Shown: positions 32,082 through 44,179, numbered from the stretch's first letter. The stretch is 64,000 nucleotides of DNA from Hygrocybe punicea (GCA_963556145.1 OY744462.1:558001-622000), one strand, 5' to 3'. Made by a program: numbers and translations. Notes: generated by a model not told the origin, from the letters alone.

Positions 32082-33013
32082 ATCCACCATGCCTTCCAAC
32101 TCGCACAGCAACGGAACAATAATGGGACAATACTTCAAGCGGAAAAGGCTATGCAACGAATTGGACTAAGCCTCATTGAGGAACGGCGACAAGAGGTTAC
32201 TGCCGAACTCGAGAACTCAAAAGTCAAGCGCAGTGGCGAATCTTCAACCATTGACGGGGACAAGACCGTCCTCGGTCGAGAGATTCTCAGTGGCCTTAGT
32301 ATGCATTTTCGTTATTCTTATACGAAATAAGCAAGGGAATTTACCGTGGAATTCGACCAGTCCGTTCGAATATTGCCTCTGAACCCACTCAGCGGATGTC
32401 AGCGGGAGATCCTCTCCCAGATCTCCGCTTTCCTCGCTGCTGGGCACGAGACGACTTCGTCTGCGCTGACGTGGTGCCTCTACGCACTGGCACAGTCGCC
32501 GGGCACACAACACAAGCTACGGGAGGCGTTGCACGCACTTGACCCGAATTCGCCGAGGCTGACAGACCACCTAACGTGCCTGCCATTCCTCGACTACGTA
32601 GTGCGTCAGACGCTGCAGGTGCACGCGCCGGTGACGAGTACGATGCGCGTATGCATGTGCGAGGCGGATGAGGTGCCTGTGTGCGAACCATATATGGACT
32701 GCAAGGGTGTGCGGCGGCGGAGCATCATGTTGTGTAAGTGGAATATCCAAGCAATCAATAAGAGCCAGAAGCTATGGGGGGAGGATTCATATGCGTTTAG
32801 GTGCGTCTACTAATTGCGGTGGGCTCGTCAGTTGTTTCCGTGTAACTGATTCGGTTGTATGTTGTAGGCCTGAGAGATGGGAGTGCCTTCCCGAGGGAGT
32901 CAATTCCAGGATTGTACTTGAATATGCTAACGTTTCTGAACGGGAACCCACTAGTTGGGAATCGGGCCTGTATTGGATACAAGTTTGCGTTGTTAGCTAT
33001 TATTGTTAAATGA
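32082..33013 (+). pseudogene. Cytochrome P450 fragment 1 (C-terminal half, decayed)
   Basis: Recognisable in order: RIGLSLIEERRQEV, an intron (about 32299-32361), SQISAFLAAGHETTSSALTW (I-helix oxygen-binding motif), LREALHALDP, the K-helix region (RQTLQ where ExxR should be, so both key residues are lost), a second intron (about 32801-32866), FRPERW, and a haem loop GNRACIGYKFALL ending at stop 33011-33013. The N-terminal half, including the membrane anchor, is absent. The lost ExxR and an altered haem loop (NGNPLVGN before the Arg) argue against function. It resembles fungal microsomal P450s; no family number is assigned. Confidence 0.8.
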
Positions 33014-33584
33014 AACCTCGTGAATGAACTCAGGGCAAGATTTTAGGGCAAGATTTGAACAGTACATAATATTATATGTGATTCAGGAAACTGAAACACA
33101 AAATCAACAGAAATCGCAAGATTAGCGTGTAGTCCAACAGCTAGCTCAAGCCACGGAATAAATGTGTCCTTCGAAACGGATGAATTCTATTACTATGATT
33201 AAAAAGAGCACCATCGTAAACAACTATGGCAGTCATGGCTAAGTTGATAACCCAGGATGCAAGATTCAATTTTGCAAGCGCCTAGCTTGCAAGAAGCATG
33301 GTCGACACCAGGGATGTCGGAGCAGTCCTGACTGCATCATGCTTTCCTTGGGCAACGGGAGGGAGTAGGGGAGCGGGATCTTGTTGTACCATAGTGTGAA
33401 AGGATATGCCTCGTGTGATTATGGTTATCTCGGCTTTCACAAAAGGGGCACATGTTCTAAAAGTTATCAGTTGAGAAGATGGGGCTGGTGCAATTAGATG
33501 ATTGACTTACATGGGACTTGAAGTGAGCTTGGGCATCCTCTGAACCCTTCAGAGGCTGTGGACAATGGTTGCATGTTTTCCCAG
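33014..33584. other. No gene recognised
   Basis: Unassigned sequence between the P450 fragment and the next minus-strand gene. Confidence 0.4.
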
Positions 33585-34368
33585 CTACCACGACGGCATG
33601 ACCGGATCGCCCGACCTACACATCTTTTAGAGACATTACAAAGATACAAGAAACACTTACCAGCTGTGACGTGGATACTACCTTGTTTGCAACAACAACT
33701 GGCTCCTTCGATGTTTCAAAGACTGGTGCTATCTCGGGCATAGGTTCAGGGGTGAGTCGGGTGACCGGGGCCAATGCGTCCGGGAGCAGTGCATCAGGGG
33801 CCACCCGGGCCAGTGCATCGGGGGCCAGCTCATTGAGGGTTGTGGATACTGCAGGTAGGGTGGAGCTGGCAGTCCGAGGTAAAGTGTTGGCTAGGTAGAG
33901 TTCCCTTGGGTAAGGCTGGAAAAGATATGGATGAAGGTACTTTATAAAAACAGCCGCAAAATCCTACCTGACGTGCAAATTCCACTAGCGAGGAAGATCG
34001 CGATCGAAAGATGGAACTGGCTGGTGACGGACTTCCGCTGTTGAAGCCACTGACCACGAAACCCGAATAGAGCTGTAGATCTCCTATGTTAAAATTTGAG
34101 TATTGGTACATTTTTGTAGTTGACTAGAGATACCTAAGAAATTCATGCCCGTCTTGAAGCTGTGGAGCCCCTGGAGCATAGTGTTGACACTTTCCCAGCA
34201 TACCTGGTCCAAAATGATGCGCCCGACAATGTGTTGTCGGATTTCGGCCACGATGTTTTCGTTCAAGCCAGTGACTCGGTAGCGAAGTTCCCCAAGGGGG
34301 CTGTTGCTGTTAATGAGAATCACGTCGTTGCCCATTCGGAGGGTCCAGAACAGGTACGTTTCGTCCAT
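33585..34368 (-). CDS. Hypothetical protein, four exons, about 210 residues
   Basis: ATG at 34366-34368. Exons 34134-34368, 33968-34083, 33661-33915 and a short last one 33585-33623, with GT..AG introns of 50, 52 and 37 nt; the first three join in frame. The N-terminal domain (GNDVILINSNSPLGELRYRVTG; LQGLHSFKTGMNF) is compact. The C-terminal part is Ala/Pro-rich with a near repeat (LAPDALARVAPDALLPDALAP). The last intron is unusually short, so the true 3' end may differ. I do not recognise the family. It is the only frame in this stretch that is still open across introns. Confidence 0.5.
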
Positions 34369-34719
34369 GGTGTTATTCGCTGAAATTTTGGTTAAAGCAG
34401 TAACCGGTAATAGTCACAGAGCCACACAGACTCAAACATTTTTATTCCGAAGTCAGCTCTCCAGCTCGCGATTCAATATTCAATGATTGGCTCACAAGTG
34501 GACGTGCGTATGGAAATGGTATATTTGACGTGATTATCTACTCACTGCCATCTCTTTGGTTCAACGTTCAAGTTTCGATGACTTTATAGAGTGCTTCACG
34601 CTTTGGGCCGAGGAGTCACCGATGGGGCGTCCTCCGTTTTCAATACTATATCCAACTACCAAGAATCTCAAATTACTGTACATGCCATCTTTATTACGAA
34701 CAAGCATCGCTTCTGCCCT

Positions 34720-35320
34720 CTACCCTCTCCCCACTGGTTGTGAAAGGCGTCGGAAAGCCACGCGTCCAGTGGATGGTGACGTAGATTGAGCCAAATCCTC
34801 TGCAGGGGATGTCGTAAGTGGTCCCGCAGTCACCGAATTCATTGGTCGGAAAAGATATCGTCTGACGTGACGATTCAGATTAGACGCGCGAAAAAAGAGA
34901 GTTTTTACCTCTTTCGCCTGTGTGTACAATCAGATGCTATTACGAAATCAACTCAGAGAAATACAAGAAATCATGGTGTGGAAAGCCCAACCTGTTGGAG
35001 AGTGCTAGGTCGGTCAAAACTCTTATGGCACATCCAGCACCCGTGTTTCTTTTCTCTTACAGAATTGTTGCCAGCATGCCCCGCCCATCTCCAGGAAACG
35101 GGTGGTTTTGGCTCGAGTTGAACGAGTCGCTTGAGGACTTGCAGCTGGCAGCGCAGGAAGAGGAATGGGAGCACCGTCGGCAATAACGCCAGGGCTGAGC
35201 ATGACAGCCATTGAACTGGAGGGTGGTATATCGTCAACGGGTGACCGGGATGCTGGTCCTCGACTAGATGGGGGCTTTTTATTATTTCGTGAAGAAGGAT
35301 AGGTATTCAGAGTGGTAGGA
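34720..35320 (-). pseudogene. C2H2 zinc-finger transcription factor remnant
   Basis: A Ser/Pro-rich N-terminal stretch (PASRSPVDDIPPSS, MAVMLSPGV) precedes a perfect first finger, KKHGCWMCHKSFDRPSTLQQ then, across an intron of ~55 nt, HLIVHTGER: C-x2-C-x12-H-x3-H with a TGER linker. The second finger is reduced to FRASNLNRHVRR with its cysteine half missing, and the N-terminal and finger frames are shifted relative to each other. This matches the two-finger C2H2 factors common in agaricomycetes, but in a broken state. Confidence 0.65.
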
Positions 35321-35734
35321 ACTGAGAGGGATGCGAGGCGTCATGAGGAGTAAGGGCCTAGCAGGCTCTTGGTCGTTTCCTGTGTAGACTGGGGAATTTT
35401 GAGTACGAAGACTGAAGATCGCAAGAAGAAGGGCGGCGGATAGCGGGTTGAGATGATTCTAGGGACCCCCCACGGCCCTGGATTCTGGCAGCAATTCGGT
35501 GTCACAGGATCCAATCACTCAATCCGTAGAAACTTATGCTCACAACGGCGACGTTCAGACAATAGACGAACTTTTGACCAAAAGTTTAAATGGTGAGTAT
35601 TTGGCGTTGTCTTTCGGTACCTGCCGTCTGCTATCGGTTCCATGACAGCGCGACCTTCACATCAAGGCTCACATTAACGCAACTCCCGCCAACACAGTTC
35701 CAACTTCGGCCCTATCTGTCCTGCACGCATAGAT

Positions 35735-36016
35735 GGGAATGGATCGGTGCAATTTTAGGACCTGCGGTCACACTCGAGCATAGGAGTGTTGCGTCTCCCA
35801 AGGAACAGATTGTTACCCGCAATGACCCCCGCTCTTCCTGCCCTTCCGGGCGTAGAACAAAGCACCGGAGTCATGCTGTCCGTGATGGCCATCGCCTCCC
35901 GGACGGATGGATCGTCGTATGCAATCGGTACGTCCACCGGGCACACATTGCTTTATGATATCCGCGCTGCACGTCCGTTTGCATCGAAGGACCAAGGATA
36001 CGGGTTGCAACAGTGA
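35735..36016 (+). pseudogene. NOL10/ENP2-like WD40 fragment
   Basis: The frame GVLRLPRNRLLPAM.., IASRTDGSSYAIGTSTGHTLLYDIRAARPFASKDQGYGL matches the middle of the nucleolar WD-repeat protein NOL10 (yeast Enp2), where a GTSTGHxLLYDxR..PF..KDQGYGLP block is highly conserved. About 90 of some 700 residues remain; the upstream strand (DGSVQF) is in another frame and an immediate stop follows GLQQ. It is a gene fragment, not a working ribosome-biogenesis factor. Confidence 0.7.
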
Positions 36017-36675
36017 CGAGTTGGTCTCGGGACATCTTGAGCAGATCTTCATGGCAGCAGGTGTGTTCTAGGGAGGCGGCCCCGGGAACAGAACCGGTAG
36101 CAGGGAATACCTGTAATATAATTCTAATCGATTGTAATGGAACAAATAAATTATAATCTATATAAATTCCCAATGAAAGCCTGTGGTCTCGAGTATAGTA
36201 GATTAAACCTACCCTGCCGGAAAATAATTGATGGGATTGGAAAAATATATAGTATAAGAAAGATCCTCGATTCAGGTCATTTATATCTATTATAATCAAA
36301 GAACATGGAATTAAATCTACCCTAAATTATGGACTTCCCACTGGGAAGCTTCAAGCTTCAAGCTTCAAGCCCAGTGAAAAGTCCGCCTATCTAGAAACTT
36401 TTAGGTAGTATAACTTCCATGAAAATATAATTCCGGAATTTAAATAGATTTCTGCACCCTGAGCAGATGTTTCGCCATTAAGATACATTAAAAAACATTC
36501 CCATTTCTAATAAAAAACATTGCTATTGATTGCTGTCTAGGTGCATCCCCGCCACCCCGCCACCCCGCCGCCCCCATCAGGAAAACGTGGAGACACAGGG
36601 ATTTCCAGACAGATCTTATCAACAGATAGCTGACTGATATCATGTGATCTAGTGATATATAAGCTTATCACAATT

Positions 36676-36892
36676 TAGAACTCTGATAACAATATTGTCA
36701 TACTATTCCTGTAGCTATCACATTGATATTTTAAGATAAAGTCATGTAATTCTGATAACAATATTGTCACACTATTCCTGTAGCTATCACATTGATATTT
36801 TAAGATAAAGTCATGTAATTCTGATAACAATATTGTCACACTATTCCTGTAGCTATCACACTGATATTCTAAGATCATGTCATGTAATTCTG
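36676..36892. repeat. 69-bp tandem repeat, about 3.2 copies
   Basis: TCTGATAACAATATTGTCA recurs at 36682, 36751 and 36820, exactly 69 bp apart. Because 69 is divisible by three, the minus strand stays open through it, which produces a spurious repetitive ORF. A short (AAGCTTC)n run lies nearby at 36344-36370. Confidence 0.92.
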
Positions 36893-36899
36893 ATGTTAA

Positions 36900-37960
36900 G
36901 ATGGTGAATTCTTCTCAGAGGTATTGCAAGACTGGAATCATTTTGTATGTGGTGATATATTAAAATCTATGCATGGTCACACTGTTAAGATTTGGCATTC
37001 CATTGGCAAGTAACTATCTTTCTTGTACCTGGAGTCTGTATAAATATGTACACATATGTTGGCACTATTTGGCTGCACACCTGTGGGTTGAACAAAATAC
37101 AAAATCTTGTTCATGTCTCAATTTTTCATCCTTACACTTATATTAAGCATTCAAACTGGACAATAAGACAATAAGTGAGATAAGATACTTTCAAGACCTT
37201 GAGATAAGATTAGATAAAATTAATTCTAAGACCTTGAGATAACATCAGATAAATTCCAAGAAGATTTAACATGAGACCATTATAAGATAAGTGAATGAGA
37301 AAGACAATGGTTAAAAGGCAGAATTTTTTCCCCTCCTATTACTCAATAACAGATATTCTAATATCATTGGTTACCAATGAATACCAGAATTAGTGGTCAA
37401 GACATTGTTGGCAACTAATGCTACATTGACATCAATATGCTTGATGTGATGTATTTTCATCTAGGTAACCATAAATTATCTGAGTTGACCTGGCTGTCAT
37501 CATAGTGATACTGGATGTTACTTATGATGTATCAGATCAGGTCTTATAAGACTTTCTCATTTCATGTTCAATTTCCTGATGCCGCCACCCAAACCGCCCC
37601 ATTCCGTTCCGCAGGTGTGACGATGTCTGAAGATCTGAAGGATGGCATGGATGAACGATAAAGGATGCCGGGGGTAGATTGAGAGGATCGATGAAGCAAA
37701 AGGCGAGATTCTGAGTCATTGCTCGCAGCTGCAGGAAATGATCAGAGAGGCGTAGCCCAGAAGGTGGCTCAATGACCAAACAATCAGCATTGACCAACAT
37801 CCGCCATGTCTTCAGTCCAGCTGGCTAAAGGACCAAGAGACCTATCTAGAGTGTATGGGAATGCGCCACAATGAAATGAAGGGAGATAAGAAACGCACAA
37901 GGATATTAAGAGTCGAGACCAGTCGATGTATAATGAGCGATAGTAAGTTTCCAAGGGAAT
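36900..37960. other. No gene recognised
   Basis: AT-rich, with repeated AAGACCTTGAGATAA near 37192 and 37230. No domain was found; sequence near 37540-37850 is more GC-rich but unassigned. Confidence 0.4.
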
Positions 37961-37964
37961 CCGG

Positions 37965-39110
37965 ACTCACACTGAACTGTTCATCTAGAAAAATGCAAAA
38001 GGGGGAACCCGTAAATGGTTTCAGTGGAAGAGAAGCAGGAGTCACGAACCTTCCTTGTCATTATGGAAGTTTTTGAGGACAACTAGGAGTTTGTCTTTAT
38101 TTCGGCGGAGGATGGTTTCGATCTGCGGTGGCTTCTTTTGAGATTCGCCTCGTTCGCGATATAACGAGTCATGACGTTGAAGTTGGCATGGTCAAGTAGG
38201 ATCTCCCCGAGGAGCTTGAGAGATTGGTGTTTTGTAACATAGTTGTTGGACAATATGAGCGTTGTGAAGGAGGAAAAGAACTGATACCATCACGGTCAGA
38301 CAATCACGGAGAAATCATGGACATAAAGGAATGAAGATGACGGACTTGATCATAATTCTTGTCCAAATATTCCGCTACCATAGGTTTGTGTCGTGTGAGT
38401 GTTTCCTTCAAAGTGGCAAATGCATCACAGGAGATTCCGAATGTAGTCGTTTCGATGTAGTGCGGGAATGTGTAGAATCTGTCGGTGAAGTCTACGTTAG
38501 GAGGTCGGCATAGACGTTGGTAACCGAAGCTCACTGATCCGAATATAACAAGATTTTGCACAACGACTCATGCTTCAGCATTTCCTTCAGAATCATTCCG
38601 GTATTAAGGGCAACGTCTTCGTTCTCATATCCTGCAAGAGTCGCAAAGATAACCTCGTGCTTTGCAAAAAGATATTCGATGCTTGGCAATTGTGAACCGA
38701 TCTGGCGACGTAAAAGATTGTTGAATATTTGTACAACGTCTTTACGAGACTCGAAGTCAAAGCGAGCGACATTCAGGACAAGGTGATGAAGGAGATCGGT
38801 ATTGTAAGTTTCTTGTGCAAGCTGGGCGACCAGTTCTGGTAGAGGATCTACGTCGAATGTCAGGTGTTGTTGATGCTTCATGGGGGGAATCAAGAGAACT
38901 TGCCTCCATCGCCACATGAGATGGCTTTGATCTGTTGTAGCTTCTTTGATATATCTTCGTTGGCCTAGGTCGAGTATTGGTGTGAAGAAAACCAGTGAGG
39001 TAAAACTTGGTACCTTTCGTCTCGTCCCTCCCCCTGGAGTGCCCTATTCCAGTCTCGATATGTCATCACGGAGTCCCTGAACAAGGTCAGGAGAAGTTCG
39101 TAGCTTAGTC
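37965..39110 (-). pseudogene. Mo25/Hym1-like scaffold protein, internally deleted
   Basis: Fragments appear in the order of Mo25 (CAB39; partner of LKB1/Ste20-type kinases): [150 protein letters not shown], then a jump to [16 protein letters not shown] and DEQF. The ~35-40 residues normally between NLK and PP are deleted, and at least two exon joins are out of frame. Conservation of the rest is high, so decay is probably recent. Confidence 0.85.
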
Positions 39111-39880
39111 GTGTTCGATTCCGGACTGCAAGTGCACGCTGTCCTTTTCGTCTCTCTGTGAGGTGTCAGCATTTTTATGGGTCTGAATGAGGAGTAGTAC
39201 GGGGGGCATAGGGTCTTGGGGCTCCGGGTCTTGGGCCCCAAGTTGCTCTTTGTGGCCTTTCAACGTTTCAACATTCGCTCGTTGACAGAGTAGCCGCAGA
39301 TGAGGAAGTGTCATGCTTGGCTGCAGGGACGTCCTTGAGGAGAGCGGCTGTGATGGTCTCATGGGAGGGGAAAAGTGCACCAACAGGGATGGAGGACATA
39401 GAAGTTAGGAGCAAGAGGGAAACGAATGAAGGGAAAAATTCCAAGTACAAAGATGATGTCATCTGCATTGGGCAAAGGACCGACTCACTTTTTTGTTCTG
39501 TTTGCAAAATATTTTGTTGCAAGTACAAGAACGTCAACAGGAGCTATGCCTTTGTGAGATTTATCATCATTTTTAATCGTCGGCTTTTCACTCGGAATGA
39601 TTTTACTGGTTGTATATAGATATAAAAGGATTTATATTGTGTAAATGTATCTAACTGGATTATGCAAGACGGGGTTTTCACTGGGTTTCAAGCTTCAAGG
39701 ATTATTAGGCGTTTACTTGTTTTGTATAGCTGCGTTCTAAATTGGTCGATTGTTTCAAAGTATCGCTCAGCACCAGCACTTAGCGCTCAGCTATCTGTAT
39801 AATCTCTCTAGGTCGCGATGACTCCGCACCTGTTCCAGGCCCGTCATCATCCAGGCCTGTGATTGACAAAAATCGTTCCT
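39111..39880. other. No gene recognised
   Basis: Several short open frames on both strands and no recognisable domain. Confidence 0.35.
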
Positions 39881-39900
39881 AGAGCAACACTGCCAACACA

Positions 39901-41160
39901 TCTTTTCGCCTCAACTGCCTCATTGACGGCGACAGCTCCGTGTTTGATGTCACTGTCTCTAAATCCAGCAAAATCACGACCTTGAAGGAACTTATTCATG
40001 ACAATGGCATCCTCGACAACATTGATGCCAAAGATCTCGTCCTTTTGACTTCAAGGTAAATCCATTCCAGAGGCTGGAAGCGAACTCTGTGGCTCACTTG
40101 TATACGCCCTGGAAGGTCGATATCAATCTCGAAACCTTCGATGAAGATTCTCTTCCAAAACTCGCATTCACAAAGGACGATGAAGGCGTACACCGGTTGA
40201 AGGAGTGGAAGTTCGTGTCTGATTATTGGTCTGAGCAGCCTGAGAATGGTAGAGTACACATATTTGTGAAGGTCCTGGCTACCGGTGAGTGGATCTCTGT
40301 TCCTCTAGATTACCAGCACTGATGGATGTCCTTCATGTTCATGACTTGTTGACCCGCCCTTTTACTACTCTCCTTCCTCGGTTAATGTTCATGCACGTTG
40401 ATGCCTCGCTCGCTTGTTTTGTTCTTGCTATCGACCCCTTTCGACTTTTCGACCGTACCTATTTCCCAGGAACTCCAATAACCCCAAGTACATCTGCCGG
40501 ATAACACCTCTCCGACCGTTCTCAAGATGGTAAGGAATCTCATTGTTCCCATGTATAAATTTGCTGCCTCCTCACCACCTGTCCAGGGCCGCGAAAGCGC
40601 TCTCGTTCCATGAAGAACTTCTCATCGAGCTACGTAAAAAATGGGAAACATTATGCAAAGATCTTACTCCCTCTTATGATTTGCTTCTCGAGTATCTGGC
40701 CCAACCCCTTCAAGACGACAAAAAGGTTCCTGTCAACTCCTACATATGGGATTGGCTTCATTCGACCGGCTACGCTGAAATATCGACTGTTCCGAGGATG
40801 ATCTTCAACCTCTGTTCAGACTTACCGAGGACGAGGACGTTAGGTACTCCGACATTTTTGCCATGGCAGTCAACGGTCTGCCTCCAAGTCAATCTGGCAC
40901 TGAGAATTCATTCCATTCATTTGGGACGACAACATTCGGAAAATTCTTGAGATTGTCCTTGGAGGTGAGACGTGGGTAAGAAACAGCAACCACAACACAA
41001 GCACTCTCTTGAAGGGGCCAGATTTCGCCTATGTCCTGAACAGGGTCGGTGTTTTCAGAGGAGAAGAAAAACCGAAGGGTTATCAAGGGTTTACCCCAAA
41101 GGTTGAGCTTATTCAAAAACTTCAACGGACGTACGATCCCTGTCCGTATATAATTGGCTA
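39901..41160 (+). pseudogene. Crinkler (CRN)-like protein, frameshifted
   Basis: 39901-40055 encodes a ubiquitin-like crinkler header (LNCLIDGDSSVFDVTVSK, TLKELIHDNGILDNIDAKDLVL). The next frame continues PWKVDINLETF, KDDEGVHRLKEWKFVSDYW, HIFVKVLAT. After a gap come ELRKKWETLCKDLTPSYDLL, EDEDVRYSDIF and a conserved C-terminal block VRNSNHNTSTLL, FAYVLNRVGVFRGEEKPKGYQG, KLQRTYDPCPYIIG. At least two frameshifts (about 40030 and 40830). CRN-type proteins in fungi are nuclear-acting proteins of unclear role. The sequence passes directly into P450 fragment 2 after 41160. Confidence 0.6.
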
Positions 41161-41164
41161 GTGC

Positions 41165-41845
41165 TCATATACTATCTCCCAGCCCTCTGTGAGGAAGTAG
41201 AACAAGCCATCGAAGCTTACGGGTTCACCGCGGATGCGTTGGACGACATGTACAAGCTTGACAGTTTCGTGCGTTCTCTTTTTACAACACCATATTATGC
41301 TACAAAAAAAAACAACACTGCAATTAGATACCATGCTTCGTCAGGTTCGACGAGACTACACATTTTCGAACGGATTCAGCGTTCCTGCTGGTATGCGCAT
41401 CGCACTCAACCAACCGGCGTTGAATCGCAGCGAGGTGGGGCTACGTTGTCTTTTTTTTCTTATTATTGTCTGGTCACACAAGCGAATGTGTTGCTTTTAC
41501 TCTAAATAGATTATTTGGCCCGACGATCACAAGCAGGCTTGTCAGTACTCACAATCTTTTACTGTTCAGTCATGGACGACATACTTGGTGAGTCATCAGA
41601 AGAAGAAAAAAGCAGCGTTGTGCGGCGTTCACTGATTTGGGTACACTATTTTTTTTTTTGGTAGTGCTGGCCGAGCTCTTGCTGCTGCAGAGATAAAGGC
41701 GACCTTGGCATGCTTGATGACGAACTATGACTTCAAAGCCGCAAATGAGAGCGACGTGAAAGGCCCTAGATCTTTACCCAATTTTGAACTCATGGCATTG
41801 AGGCTTTCCCTCCGCAAACCTAAGCGCGTAGCCATTCATATGTAA
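41165..41845 (+). pseudogene. Cytochrome P450 fragment 2
   Basis: PALCEEVEQAIEAYGFTADA, LDDMYKLDSFV (just before the K-helix), then YTFSNGFSVPAGMRIAL (beta region) and, after gaps, AGRALAAAEIKATLACLMTNYDF following the haem cysteine, ending at TAA 41843-41845. The ExxR itself, the PERF region and the bases before the haem Cys are not found in frame. It abuts the crinkler remnant without a spacer, suggesting a deletion or rearrangement joint near 41160. Confidence 0.7.
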
Positions 41846-41849
41846 ACAC

Positions 41850-42113
41850 ATGTCTTGTACTGCGTAAAGGAGAAGTGTCATTTGTTTTTTTGCAGTTGTA
41901 GAAGTAACTGATAGATAGAGATAGATCTTGGAAAGAAAAAAAAAACATCTGATATGCTCGAAAATGGTTTCATTGTGAGGTCGGTAGGTGGTTTCTAGTC
42001 TATCAGACTATGTAACAATCATTACAATGTGCTCGGGGTTTCATTGTGAGGTAGATAGGTGAATTCTAATCTATCAACTATGTAGTAATGTGCTCGGGGC
42101 CCGAGTTTAGGTT
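41850..42113. repeat. Spacer with degenerate ~80-bp repeat
   Basis: TGCTCG..TTTCATTGTGAGGT..TAGGTG..CTATCA..CTATGTA recurs between about 41953 and 42098. No gene. Confidence 0.5.
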
Positions 42114-44179
42114 CTACTTCCCTGCTGTCTCAGGTTTGCGCCTCCTTCTGAACTTGAGCTTCGCGTAACTGTTGGGCATAAAGAATACGCCGAGAATCAG
42201 ATGCTGTGGAGGTTTCCTTCCGTCCTCACCCTCTAGCTTAAAATCAAAGTTCAACAAGATATATGCAAATATCAGCTTGATCAGCAAGGCGCCGTAGAAG
42301 CTAACAAAAAAGTAAGGGCCGGCAGTCAGATTATCTCCGATAGGACCCCGGCCATTGATTGGGCAAAGAAGACGTACCGCCCGGGGCATGCATGATGACC
42401 CAGGCCCCAGATTAAGAAAGATGGGTCCGGGGTATCCATACGCCGCGGCATCGCGTCCTTGCTGAGGAAGCGGTATGCTGGGTTTCACCAGACTCAGAAT
42501 GCGGTGGTGGAAGGTGGTAAGAAAAGAAAAAAGGATCCTTACCTGGGTTGTAGTGGAATCCTTGCTCGGCGGTGGACACCATAGTTCCCTCGGGGAGGTT
42601 AACGCCATTGTGGAAAGTGAACCTGCCAGGTTTTACAACCTTTCTATTCATTGTTACTATGGAACGTTCACAGTCAGTGGCGAAAGCACAACAGAGAAAT
42701 GCATGAAGGGGGGGGGAGAAGGACGCTTACAAACGCCCGCGCCGTGGTATCGCATATTTTCTCTCCCAAAACTCTCCATAAGCTTCATTGAGTCAAGGGA
42801 TGCCTTTGACCAGCTGCTCTGTCCGATGACGCGTTCAGCTTCTTCTCGCAAAGGCTCAATGAATTGCGGCATGTTGGCTGCGAGCTGATAGAGGCCAGGC
42901 ATTATGCTCTGAAAATAATAAATCAACACGTCCATGACTTTTTTTGGAAAGAACATACTGAACCAAGGGAAGTGCTGGAGGCCCCATTGGTGAGCATGAT
43001 GCGCTGTGTGATACGAAACGGAGTCCTCTGTTGGGGTGGTGCTTCTTCCAAAAGCCACGTGACGAGGTCATTCTGCGCAACTGTGAGTAATTTGCTGGTT
43101 CGGTCGTGCTAACAGGAGGTGGACGAACGGGCTTCTGATGCTTCCACTCTAGGCCCAAGTCCTCTTCCATTCGCATCCGCTTCTCGATGATTGGGGCAGT
43201 ATATTTCAAAACACGCGGGTTGTGGTGGTCATGGGAGAGTGGAACAATTTTTTTTGTTAGTTATTGCGTCGATGTTGAAGGATTGGCCCGCTCACGGTCG
43301 AAGGAAAGCAGGGGCATACTGGCAAATAAGACCAGAAACCACTGCACTGATGACGAATTCCTTTGCAAGGGCAAGATAATGAGGGTTGCACCTAGAATCA
43401 TAGCAGAGACGGGTGGTTCATATTTGCGAATAAGACAAAGACTCGAGGAACCTACAAATGGGAAGGCCCAAGAAGTAGCGGTTGTTGAGACGCATCAAGA
43501 GCTTAAATATAGTCTCTAGGCGAAAACCCCGTTCCACTCTGTTTCCAAACGCATGTCAACGAAATTCCTCATGTCATATTAAGATGCTCAAACTTGCCGT
43601 TGGGACCATTTGAGGGACAGATCTCGTCAAAGGGGACGTCAAGTTCGTCGAGAAGCTCAGGAAGTTTGGACTCGACGGATCAGGTGAGTCCATGGTGGAT
43701 CGCTTGGACATGAAAGTTGGCAAACTTGTAGTCTTTGGATACATGCCCTTGACCAATTCACTGCAGCTGGTGAATGCCTGTCGGTGAAATAGTTGGTCCG
43801 TGCAAGCCCTTGGTTGATGAGCTATGTGACGTTACCTCAGCAAATTCAAGGAAAAATGACAACTCAGTCTCTGGGGCATGACGAATATCGTCGAGAAGGT
43901 CTGGCGACTCAGTGGCGAGGTGATGACAACGTTCCAAGTGTTTGGCAGGGATATCTTGAACAACCCACCCTTGTACTTGGTGTAGGCTTGCCTTACAATC
44001 TTGTCATTTTTTGAGAAGTGAGAGATAGCATCCCAGCACGAGCCCAAGAAGTCAGAATGGCTGATAGTGGGGATATCAGCTAGCTTGCGTGAACCGGCCC
44101 GGGTTAGGAGTTCGACAGTGATATAGACGATCAGGAGGACGAGGACGAGAGGAATGGCTGTGTCCAAGAAGTCTGCCAT
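42114..44179 (-). pseudogene. Cytochrome P450 3, nearly full length
   Basis: ATG at 44177-44179 opens an N-terminal anchor (IPLVLVLLIVYITVELL) and IPTISHSDFLGSCW, YTKYKGGLFKISLPNTWNVVITSP. A +1/-1 shift follows near 43890 before DLLDDIRHAPETELSFFLEFAE. Further on: APAFLRP, PIIEKRMRMEEDLGLEWKHQ, NDLVTWLLEEAP, LAANMPQFIEPLREEAERVIG, and the K-helix GRENMR (ExxR kept). Across a 77-nt intron (42301-42377) lies an intact haem motif, GLGHHACPGR|FYGALLIKL, then AYILLNFDFKL to the stop at 42114. Many short introns make exon placement uncertain. The single shift may be a real lesion or a missed micro-intron, so a functional gene is not excluded. Confidence 0.72.

Noticed and set aside
36675..36878. 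Repetitive 67-residue frame
   Set aside because: Product of a 69-bp tandem repeat whose length is divisible by three.
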